DNA from: Candidatus Yonathbacteria bacterium RIFCSPHIGHO2_01_FULL_51_10
GTDB taxonomy: Bacteria; Patescibacteriota; Minisyncoccia; Phycocordibacterales; UBA1539_B
DNA length: 5,972 nucleotides
Direction: 5' to 3'
Assembly (NCBI GenBank): GCA_001823505.1
Contig: MHUS01000028.1
Span: 8,934-14,905, forward strand
The position numbers and the translations under genes are program-made. The notes under the pieces were generated by a model, which was given only the letters and a program-made list of their open reading frames with translations, made no database searches and was not told the DNA's origin. Shown here piece by piece: positions 1 through 5,457 of the stretch (the first letter of the stretch is position 1; each line of letters opens with the position of its first letter).

Positions 1-70
1 TTCCCGCATCCTACCGTGTCCATTGCAGGAAATCAACTAATACGCGGGGAGGTCACCTTGTAACAATACT

Positions 71-98
71 AAAAAAGAAGCCACCCTTGCGAGTGGCT
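71..98 (-). terminator. Intrinsic terminator of the 296-residue hypothetical gene
   Basis: Read on the minus strand, a 6-bp perfect stem AGCCAC/GTGGCT (79-84 with 93-98) closes an 8-nt loop and is followed by TCTTTTTT (78 down to 71). The hairpin starts 17 bp past the TAA stop of the minus-strand gene. This is the classic form of a Rho-independent terminator. On the plus strand the stem is not followed by a T run, so it should work in one direction only. Confidence 0.8.
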
Positions 99-115
99 CC
101 TACAATTACGATGGT

Positions 116-1006
116 TTAAGCCACCGAGACTTCTTCTTTGAAATTTTCATAGAGCATTTGCATCGCGCGCTTTGCATATTCCAAACGCGCAAATGCTTCA
201 ACGTCGCTATACGGCACCGTGACGTTGAAATCGGATAGGTCCATCGATTCTCCATGAGTGAAGACCACATCTTCTCTACCCGTGCCTCCGAAAACATAAC
301 GACCTTCTTTTTTGGGTATCGCTTGTTCGGTCCGCGACTTCACGTACTCGAACACAAAATCATACATGACGTCCTTGAATTTTCCCCAGTTTTCTCGTGA
401 AGCATGTTTGTACATGCTCACTCTGACATAGGAGTTTCCGTGGATCATGTGACTAAATTCGATACGAATTCCCATATCTTCGCGCACATACCCGACCCAG
501 TCATCATCATCGACACTGTCTGTGCGGACAAAGCCATAGTACTCACCAACGGGTGCCAGTGCCTTCAGCACGGGAACACCTGAAAGCGCCGCCATCACTT
601 CGTATGCGATCTCGTCTTGGTCATAACATGCTCCCGACCCCGTGTGAATGGTCACCTCGAGGTATGGACGTGGAAGTGGCACCGATTTATACGGAAGGGT
701 GATCGTTACGCCATGGAACCTTCGTTTTCCCTCCTCGTGCAGTACTTCGTGGTGACGCCCAACCAGCTCACTGAGGTATGCCGTGAGCCTTGGCTCAAGG
801 ACGGCTCGTGATGCGTCAGTGATTCGTACAATGACATCAGTACTGTCACCCTGACCGCCATGCTGCACGGTATTTCTCTGCAGATCAAGAAAAACAAGCC
901 ACACTGGGTTTGCCTCGTAGTGAATGTAGAGAAAATCTCCAACGCGCTTGTTGTAAGGATCTTTCGAAAGACGGTCAAGCATTTCACGTGTCAATGGTTC
1001 TAGCAT
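116..1006 (-). CDS. Hypothetical protein, 296 residues, family not recognised
   Basis: I do not recognise this protein and assign no function. The frame is open from ATG at 1006 to TAA at 116. It has a good Shine-Dalgarno, AGGAGA at 1018-1013, 6 nt before the ATG, and an intrinsic terminator follows it, so it is very likely a real, self-contained transcription unit. The product looks soluble: there is no signal peptide, no hydrophobic segment long enough to span a membrane, and no Cys-rich site (one Cys, about residue 127). It mixes beta-like stretches (DVIVRI 57-62, VTITLPY 100-106, YLEVTI 115-120, DFNVTVPY 259-266) with an Asp run (DDDD, 166-169) and a helical C-terminus (about 267-292). 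Segments near 57-106 and 192-241 show a loose resemblance (VR...ASR...EG...F.G) that could reflect an internal duplication. It is transcribed away from thrS and shares the 1007-1146 intergenic region with it. Confidence is for the gene, not for any role. Confidence 0.85.
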   Translation of the reverse strand: MLEPLTREMLDRLSKDPYNKRVGDFLYIHYEANPVWLVFLDLQRNTVQHGGQGDSTDVIVRITDASRAVLEPRLTAYLSELVGRHHEVLHEEGKRRFHGVTITLPYKSVPLPRPYLEVTIHTGSGACYDQDEIAYEVMAALSGVPVLKALAPVGEYYGFVRTDSVDDDDWVGYVREDMGIRIEFSHMIHGNSYVRVSMYKHASRENWGKFKDVMYDFVFEYVKSRTEQAIPKKEGRYVFGGTGREDVVFTHGESMDLSDFNVTVPYSDVEAFARLEYAKRAMQMLYENFKEEVSVA

Positions 1007-1012
1007 TGTCTG

Positions 1013-1018
1013 TCTCCT
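1013..1018 (-). promoter_or_regulatory. Shine-Dalgarno of the 296-residue hypothetical gene
   Basis: AGGAGA on the minus strand, with 6 nt between it and the ATG at 1006. It fixes this ATG as the start. The neighbouring thrS and gyrB lack such a site. Confidence 0.75.
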
Positions 1019-1048
1019 GTATAGTGGTCCGAATGTTAATCCTCCAAC

Positions 1049-1077
1049 AAACTACAATACATGACCTAAAAAGTCAA
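1049..1077 (-). promoter_or_regulatory. Candidate promoter of the 296-residue hypothetical gene
   Basis: On the minus strand, TTGACT (1077-1072, five of six matches to the -35 consensus) is followed after 17 nt by TAGTTT (1054-1049, three of six matches to the -10 consensus). The start of transcription would be near 1042, giving a leader of about 35 nt that contains the Shine-Dalgarno. The -10 is weak; TATTGT (1059-1054) is a better-looking hexamer but sits only 12 nt from the -35. Treat the exact boxes as tentative. Confidence 0.35.
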
Positions 1078-1112
1078 ACACATTCCGGAAACTTTGCCCC
1101 GCAAAAATTCTT

Positions 1113-1139
1113 TTGAAATGGGCTTTTTTTTGCTATACT
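1113..1139 (+). promoter_or_regulatory. thrS promoter with extended -10, giving a near-leaderless mRNA
   Basis: TTGAAA (1113-1118) lies 15 nt before TATACT (1134-1139), and the -10 is preceded by TGC, making an extended -10 (TGCTATACT). The spacer contains a run of eight T. With the usual 6-7 nt from the -10 to the first transcribed base, transcription would start at about 1146-1147, the A of the thrS ATG. No Shine-Dalgarno fits between the -10 and the ATG. The -35 spacing is short, so the extended -10 probably carries most of the promoter strength. Confidence 0.6.
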
Positions 1140-1146
1140 CTCAAGT

Positions 1147-2892
1147 ATGAAATCCGAGGAATCGGCCGAAAAAATGGCTCATACCCGCCACTCGTTGGCG
1201 CATCTTTTGGCGGCCGCCGTGCAACGCATCTACCCCACCGCAAAGCGCGCTATCGGCCCGGCGATCGAAAATGGATTCTATTACGACTTTGAGTTCGCCG
1301 AGCCCATTTCTGACAAAGACCTGGGCAAAATTGAGAAAGAGATGCGAAAGACTCTTGCCACATGGGGCACATTTACGCGACAGGAGAAAACTCCCGAGGA
1401 GGCGCGAGAGTACTTCAAAGGGAACCCGTACAAACTTGAGCTTATCGATGAGATCGTCGGAAAAGGCGAGGGTATAACTTTCTACGAATCATCCCCCTAT
1501 TTCACTGACCTGTGTCGCGGCGGACATGCCGACGATATGTCGGCGATCGACCCCGACTCATTTACGCTCTCACGCGTCGCAGGCGCGTACTGGCGCGGGG
1601 ACGAAAAGAATGCAATGCTCACTCGCATTTACGGCCTCGCTTTTTCAAATAAAGAAGAACTCGATGCGTACCTCACACAGCAAGAAGAGGCAAAGAAGCG
1701 CGACCACCGTAAACTCGGAAAGGAGCTTGAGCTCTTCACGCTCATTGATGAGATCGGCCCCGGGCTTCCCCTCTTTTACCCTAATGGTGCGATTCTCCGC
1801 CGTATTGTGGAACGATTTATCGAGGACGAGCAGGAGAAGCGTGGCTATGTCCCCATCTGGATCCCCCACATCACCAAAGGCGAACTCTACAAGATCTCCG
1901 GGCATTTGGATAAATACGATGCGATGTATACTCCGATGAAAGTGGATGATGAAGACTACTACTTGAAGCCCATGAACTGCCCGCACTTCATGATGCTCTA
2001 TCGTTCGCTTCCCCATTCATACAAAGAACTCCCCCTCCGCTATACCTGCACCACCACCAATTACCGTTACGAAAAATCCGGCGAGCTTTCCGGGCTCACG
2101 CGCGTGCGTGCGCTCACGCAAGACGACTGTCATGTCTTCACCACCCCGGAGCAGATCGAGGACGAGATCAAACTCATGCTTGAAATGATCGACGTCGTGT
2201 ACAAAAAATTCGGGCTCACTGATTTCTGGGTGCGCATCTCGCTCCGTGATTCAAAAAATAAAGAAGGCTATCTCGGAAGCGATGAGGTGTGGGAGATGTC
2301 CGAGAACGCGCTCCGTAATGTCGTCAAAGCGACTGGCTGGCGCTACGAAGAAGCAGAAAAGGAGGCGGCATTTTATGGTCCCAAACTTGATTTTATGTTC
2401 AAAGACGCCATCGGCAGGCAGTGGCAGCTCTCTACGATCCAGCTTGACTGGAATCTTCCCGAGCGCTTCGAGCTTGAGTATGCTGACAGCGCAGGCGGCA
2501 AGACACGCCCCGTGGTCATTCACCGCGCGATCCTGGGCTCAACGGAGCGATTCCTCGGTGTCATGATCGAGCACTTTGGTGGTGCCTTCCCGCTCTGGCT
2601 CTCACCGGTACAGGTGGCAATCCTTCCTGTCAGTGAACAATTTTCCGACTACGCACGAGAGGTGCAGGCCGAGCTCCAAAAAGCCGGATTCCGTGTGGAC
2701 CTTGATTCTCGCAACGAATCCCTCGGCAAAAAGATCCGCGAAGGCAAGATGAAAAAGACCCCGTACCTCATCGTCGTGGGCGAGAAAGAAATTGCCTCAA
2801 AAACCGTTGCGGTAGAAGGCCGTGAGGGCGGCAGTTTGGGTGCGATGAGCATAGAGGAGCTTATCGCAAAACTCACCGAGGAGTGTGCATAA
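1147..2892 (+). CDS. thrS: Threonyl-tRNA synthetase, TGS-less form
   Basis: Class II synthetase that activates threonine with ATP and transfers it to tRNA-Thr in the cytoplasm. The 581-residue product lacks the N-terminal TGS domain (E. coli ThrRS is 642 residues) and begins almost at the editing domain. The editing-site residues are present: H15 and H19 in RHSLAHLLA, and C123 and H127 in DLCRGGH, so post-transfer editing of Ser-tRNA-Thr should be retained. The catalytic core follows from about 190 to 485. It has the zinc ligands C278 (MNCPH), H329 (DDCHVF) and H459 (VVIHRA), motif 2 around R307-E309 (YRYEKSGELSGLTRVR) and motif 3 with R468 (GSTERFLGVMIEHFGGAFPLW). The anticodon-binding domain spans about 486-581 (PVQVAILPVSEQF, then SLGKKIREGKMKKTPYLIVVG). 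Motif 2 has Tyr where most bacteria have Asn in RNE. The ATG at 1147 is the first in-frame start after a stop at 1114; M10 is a possible but less likely alternative. Confidence 0.98.
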   Translation: MKSEESAEKMAHTRHSLAHLLAAAVQRIYPTAKRAIGPAIENGFYYDFEFAEPISDKDLGKIEKEMRKTLATWGTFTRQEKTPEEAREYFKGNPYKLELIDEIVGKGEGITFYESSPYFTDLCRGGHADDMSAIDPDSFTLSRVAGAYWRGDEKNAMLTRIYGLAFSNKEELDAYLTQQEEAKKRDHRKLGKELELFTLIDEIGPGLPLFYPNGAILRRIVERFIEDEQEKRGYVPIWIPHITKGELYKISGHLDKYDAMYTPMKVDDEDYYLKPMNCPHFMMLYRSLPHSYKELPLRYTCTTTNYRYEKSGELSGLTRVRALTQDDCHVFTTPEQIEDEIKLMLEMIDVVYKKFGLTDFWVRISLRDSKNKEGYLGSDEVWEMSENALRNVVKATGWRYEEAEKEAAFYGPKLDFMFKDAIGRQWQLSTIQLDWNLPERFELEYADSAGGKTRPVVIHRAILGSTERFLGVMIEHFGGAFPLWLSPVQVAILPVSEQFSDYAREVQAELQKAGFRVDLDSRNESLGKKIREGKMKKTPYLIVVGEKEIASKTVAVEGREGGSLGAMSIEELIAKLTEECA

Positions 2893-2897
2893 CTTCT

Positions 2898-2926
2898 TTG
2901 TACAAAACTCAGATTCGTTAGATAAT
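2898..2926 (+). promoter_or_regulatory. Candidate promoter of the small zinc-ribbon gene
   Basis: TTGTAC (2898-2903) and GATAAT (2921-2926, five of six matches to the -10 consensus) are separated by exactly 17 nt, just after the thrS stop codon. Transcription would start near 2933 and give a leader of about 27 nt with the Shine-Dalgarno in it. The -35 matches the consensus only in TTG. Co-transcription with thrS is equally possible, because I see no terminator between them. Confidence 0.4.
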
Positions 2927-2946
2927 AAGGATGGACAAATAACCGC

Positions 2947-2952
2947 GGAGGT
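2947..2952 (+). promoter_or_regulatory. Strong Shine-Dalgarno that decides the start of the small gene
   Basis: GGAGGT, 7 nt before the ATG at 2960. It favours this start over the in-frame ATG at 2885, which lies inside the 3' end of thrS and would add 25 residues of low-complexity, unconvincing sequence. Confidence 0.65.
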
Positions 2953-2959
2953 ATGTGTC

Positions 2960-3145
2960 ATGATTCCAAACGGACATTGTCACAACTGCCTGGGAAATTT
3001 GCACGTAAAAAAGAAGACAGGGGAAAGCCCCGAAAAATACCGCGAGAGCCTTTTCTGTTGTTCTCCCTGCGATAAGCAATGGACAAAAAGAGAAGCAAAA
3101 AAGGCTGCGATACTTTTGAGTCCCTTGGTCCCCTCCTTCACTTAA
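2960..3145 (+). CDS. Small zinc-ribbon-like protein, 61 residues
   Basis: Function unknown. The 61-residue product begins MIPNGHCHNCLGNLHVKK. It has two Cys pairs in a zinc-knuckle arrangement, C7-x2-C10 and C34-x2-C37, with a further C33 and His at 6, 8 and 15. The spacing of 23 residues between the pairs suits a small treble-clef or zinc-ribbon fold. The middle and C-terminal parts are rich in Lys, Arg and Glu (KKKTGESPEKYRES, KQWTKREAKKAA), which would suit nucleic-acid or ribosome contact, though that is inference. Support for a real gene comes from the strong GGAGGT site, the ordered Cys pairs and a terminator beginning exactly at its TAA. It lies 67 bp downstream of thrS on the same strand. 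Against it: it is short, I cannot name a family, and the last eight residues (SPLVPSFT) look unstructured. Confidence 0.6.
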   Translation: MIPNGHCHNCLGNLHVKKKTGESPEKYRESLFCCSPCDKQWTKREAKKAAILLSPLVPSFT

Positions 3146-3182
3146 AAACACCTTCCTGCGTCTCGCGCAGCGAAGGTGTTTT
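3145..3182. terminator. Bidirectional intrinsic terminator between the convergent thrS-side and gyrB-side units
   Basis: Eleven perfect pairs AAAACACCTTC/GAAGGTGTTTT (3145-3155 with 3172-3182) continue, past a single bulged C at 3171, into five more pairs CTGCG/CGCAG (3156-3160 with 3166-3170) around a TCTCG loop. The A/T ends of the stem give a T run after the GC-rich part on both strands (four T on plus, five on minus), so it can end transcripts arriving from either side. It starts on the last base of the small gene's TAA and lies 125 bp past the gyrB stop. Confidence 0.85.
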
Positions 3183-3203
3183 GCTGTCTACCTTTAGTCT
3201 AAT

Positions 3204-3304
3204 AGGACCTACGCAACCAGATGAAATTTGAGGCGAAGCAAGAGGTTTTGAGGAGATGTGCTGAACGCACAGTGACGAAAAAACTCGCTGGGTGCGTAGG
3301 TCCT
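3204..3304. repeat. 101-bp MITE-like block bounded by 17-bp inverted repeats
   Basis: The left end, AGGACCTACGCAACCAG (3204-3220), is matched by the reverse complement of the right end, CTGGGTGCGTAGGTCCT (3288-3304), with 16 of 17 positions agreeing: 12 perfect outer bases, one mismatch, then four more. Inside are a 5-bp hairpin TGTGC/GCACA (3257-3271, loop TGAAC) and an imperfect direct repeat TTTGAGGCGA/TTTGAGGAGA (3227-3236 and 3247-3256) with a 20-bp period. No transposase is encoded. The right end stops 2 bp from the gyrB TAA, so the block lies wholly outside the gene but inside its probable 3' UTR. I see no target-site duplication. It is not a typical terminator, as no T run follows. 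A non-autonomous mobile element, a REPIN-like repeat or a structured RNA all fit; one copy cannot decide among them. Confidence 0.6.
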
Positions 3305-3306
3305 GC

Positions 3307-5367
3307 TTAAATATCCAAATTCGCCAGTTTTGCGTTGGACTGAATGAACGATTTACGCGAAGGGACATCCGTTCCCATCAAGACATCAAACACCCGATCG
3401 GCTTCTTGCGCATCATCGATGGTCACCTGCTTGAGCACGCGAGAGGCGGGATTCATGGTCGTTTCCCAGAGTTCTTCCGGATTCATTTCTCCAAGACCCT
3501 TGTAGCGCTGCACGGATACCTTCGCTTCGCGCTTAGCCTTGGTCTTTGCCGTTTCTCCTTCTCCTTCTTCTTCGGGGATCTCCTCCTCTCCGGTACTTGC
3601 AGCAAGGAGGAGCGCATCAGCATCCTTGCCTAGGAGCTTTACTTTTTCCTCTTCGTCGTATACATAGGTCACGTCTTTGCCTCGCTTGATCTTATAGAGT
3701 GGCGGCTGAGCGATGAACACATGCCCCTCGGTGATGAGGGTCTTGAGGTACCGATAGAACAACGTAAGGATAAGCGTGCGGATATGCGCGCCATCCACGT
3801 CGGCGTCGGTCGCGATGATCACCTTGCCGTAGCGGAGCTTACCAATGTCGAATGTCTCGCCGATACCCGTACCGAGCGCGATGATCAGCGCGCGGATCTC
3901 AATGGACGCAAGCATTTTATCAAGGCGTGCTCGTTCAACATTGAGGATCTTTCCGCGGAGCGGAAGGATCGCCTGCGTGCGACGATCACGCCCCTGCTTC
4001 GACGACCCGCCTGCTGAATCTCCCTCTACAATAAACACCTCCGCTTCTTCCATTTTGTTTGTCTGACAGTCAGATAACTTTCCCGGAAGGGTGAACCCTT
4101 CAAGTGCGCCTTTGCGAAGCACGCTGTCCTTGGCGGCCTTGGCGGCCTTGCGCGCACGAAGTGCCAAAATAACCTTTGCTACAATGGCTCGCGCGTCATC
4201 GGGGTGTTCCTCGAGAAATTCAGAAAATGCCTCGCCAAAGACTTTCTCGGTAGCGCCGCGCGCCTCAACGCTTCCCAATTTACCCTTCGTCTGGCCTTCA
4301 AACTGAATCTCGGGGAGTTTGACCGATACCACGACCGTAAGCCCCTCACGAACATCATCTGCCGTCAGGTTCTCATCGCTTTCTTTAAGCGCATTGCTTT
4401 TGCGAGCGTAATCATTGAGTCGGCGCGTAAGTGCTGTGCGGAAGCCGGTGACATGCATACCGCCTTCGGGGTTGTACGTATTGTTCGCAAAGGCAAGTTC
4501 GCGTGCGGCAATATCATCCACATACTGGAGCGCCACCTCCACGGAAACATTGTCGATCTCTTTGTCTACATAAAAAATATTTTTGTGTACGGGTTTCTGG
4601 TGTTCGTTATAAAACGCCACGAGCGAGCGAAGGCCTCCCTCGAAGTAAAATGTCATTGAGGGATGGTCGATCGGCTCATCCGAGAGATACACGCGATCCT
4701 CAGTGGTGATCTTCTCTACTTCGCGCAGATCAATGACCGTAATGCGGAGGCCTTTCACTAAATATGCCTGTTGGCGCATGTGGCCCACGATCTGACCCCA
4801 GTTAAATTTGATCTCTTTGAAAATTTCTTCATCCGGCTCAAAGGTGACGATCGTACCATTGAATTTCGTTGTGCCGACCTTCTTCACGCTTGCTTTCTTT
4901 TTCCCTTGTGAATATTCCTGCACATAGATCCCCCCATCACGATGTACTTCAACTTTAGTAAAAATGGAGAGAGCATTCACCACTGACGCGCCCACGCCGT
5001 GAAGTCCTCCGGATACTTTGTACCCCTTCCCTTCAAACTTACCTCCGGCATGAAGCGTCGTCATGATCGTCTCAAGCGCGGAGACTTTCGTTTTGGAGTG
5101 AACATCCACAGGAATACCGCGGCCATTGTCCACCACGCGCACGCGGTTGCCGGGAAGAAGTGCGACCTCAATACGATTGGCGAAGCCGCCCATCGCCTCA
5201 TCGCGAGAGTTATCAAAAATTTCCCAGATCAGGTGATGGAGCCCTTCAACGCCGGTTGAGCCGATGTACATGCCCGGGCGCTTGCGCACCGGTTCAAGCC
5301 CTTCAAGGACGACGATGTCCTCTGCCCCATATCCGGTAACCTTTCCTTTTTCATCGTTTTTTGCCAT
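3307..5367 (-). CDS. gyrB: DNA gyrase subunit B, compact type
   Basis: ATPase subunit of the type IIA topoisomerase that introduces negative supercoils as a GyrA2GyrB2 complex. The 686-residue product shows the full domain order. The GHKL ATPase domain (about 15-235) has the catalytic Glu in WEIFDN (E49, N53), DNGRGIP (80-86) and the glycine loop GGLHGVGASVVNALS (120-134). The transducer domain (about 240-405) has the ATP-contacting Lys in QTKGKLG (K361). The TOPRIM domain has EGDSAGG (448-454) and DADVDG (521-526). The C-terminal tail has QRYKGLGEMNPEELWETTMNP (620-640), which is typical of GyrB rather than ParE. It lacks the large insert of E. coli GyrB (804 residues) but has a short acidic then Lys-rich insert at about 577-616. 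The gene stands apart from gyrA, dnaN and recF within this window. No Shine-Dalgarno precedes the ATG; this start fits the usual N-terminal length of the family. Confidence 0.97.
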   Translation of the reverse strand: MAKNDEKGKVTGYGAEDIVVLEGLEPVRKRPGMYIGSTGVEGLHHLIWEIFDNSRDEAMGGFANRIEVALLPGNRVRVVDNGRGIPVDVHSKTKVSALETIMTTLHAGGKFEGKGYKVSGGLHGVGASVVNALSIFTKVEVHRDGGIYVQEYSQGKKKASVKKVGTTKFNGTIVTFEPDEEIFKEIKFNWGQIVGHMRQQAYLVKGLRITVIDLREVEKITTEDRVYLSDEPIDHPSMTFYFEGGLRSLVAFYNEHQKPVHKNIFYVDKEIDNVSVEVALQYVDDIAARELAFANNTYNPEGGMHVTGFRTALTRRLNDYARKSNALKESDENLTADDVREGLTVVVSVKLPEIQFEGQTKGKLGSVEARGATEKVFGEAFSEFLEEHPDDARAIVAKVILALRARKAAKAAKDSVLRKGALEGFTLPGKLSDCQTNKMEEAEVFIVEGDSAGGSSKQGRDRRTQAILPLRGKILNVERARLDKMLASIEIRALIIALGTGIGETFDIGKLRYGKVIIATDADVDGAHIRTLILTLFYRYLKTLITEGHVFIAQPPLYKIKRGKDVTYVYDEEEKVKLLGKDADALLLAASTGEEEIPEEEGEGETAKTKAKREAKVSVQRYKGLGEMNPEELWETTMNPASRVLKQVTIDDAQEADRVFDVLMGTDVPSRKSFIQSNAKLANLDI

Positions 5368-5384
5368 GAAATATGTATGAAATC

Positions 5385-5400
5385 GGCCCCAAACGGGGTC
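5385..5400 (-). promoter_or_regulatory. GC-rich hairpin in the gyrB leader
   Basis: On the minus strand GACCCC-GTTT-GGGGCC forms four G-C pairs, an A/C mismatch and a closing G-C. It lies in the predicted 41-nt leader, 17 nt before the ATG. No T run follows in the gyrB direction, so it is not a gyrB attenuator of the usual kind. On the plus strand the mismatch becomes a G-U pair and TTTT follows, so it could terminate an antisense transcript, although no plus-strand gene reads into it. Confidence 0.4.
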
Positions 5401-5414
5401 TTTTATATGCTCGT

Positions 5415-5442
5415 ATTATAGCAGATTTTTACTATTGATGCA
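5415..5442 (-). promoter_or_regulatory. gyrB promoter with consensus extended -10
   Basis: The minus strand reads TGCTATAAT (5423-5415), a perfect -10 hexamer with the TGn extension. The -35 is poor: the best placement is around 5437-5442 (TGCATC), with a spacing near 16-17. Transcription would start near 5408. The promoter lies between the gyrB start and the stop codon of the C39-like gene, so gyrB need not depend on read-through from upstream. Confidence 0.6.
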
Positions 5443-5457
5443 CGCCTAAATGGGTCG

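Noticed and set aside
1..63. Open plus-strand frame from the window edge to TAA, which could be the last 20 codons of a convergent gene (ends GNQLIRGEVTL)
   Set aside because: Too short to judge; another plus frame is open over the same stretch, and no plus-strand terminator follows.
1096..1131. GCCC...GGGC stem with an inner CAAAA/TTTTG stem followed by eight T, resembling a plus-strand terminator or attenuator
   Set aside because: It overlaps the thrS -35 and spacer, the outer stem is only 4 bp with an asymmetric internal loop, and no transcript is known to enter from upstream. The T run is better read as promoter spacer.
2931..2942. Three-codon frame ATG GAC AAA TAA in the leader of the small gene, a possible regulatory mini-ORF
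   Set aside because: Such short frames are common by chance and nothing else in the leader suggests attenuation.
2885..2959. Longer start for the small zinc-ribbon gene at ATG 2885
   Set aside because: It has no Shine-Dalgarno and overlaps the end of thrS, and the added residues look non-coding; GGAGGT before 2960 is a better start signal.
3204..3304. Integron attC site
   Set aside because: The ends do not carry the attC core (RYYYAAC / GTTRRRY), and there is no cassette array or integrase.
3138..3368. 76-codon minus-strand frame spanning the terminator, the inverted-repeat block and the gyrB end
   Set aside because: It starts inside gyrB in another frame and reads through the repeat and the terminator hairpin, with no ribosome-binding site.
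4204..4659. 151-codon plus-strand frame antisense to gyrB
   Set aside because: It lies entirely within conserved gyrB coding sequence and has no initiation signals; it is a shadow of the real frame.
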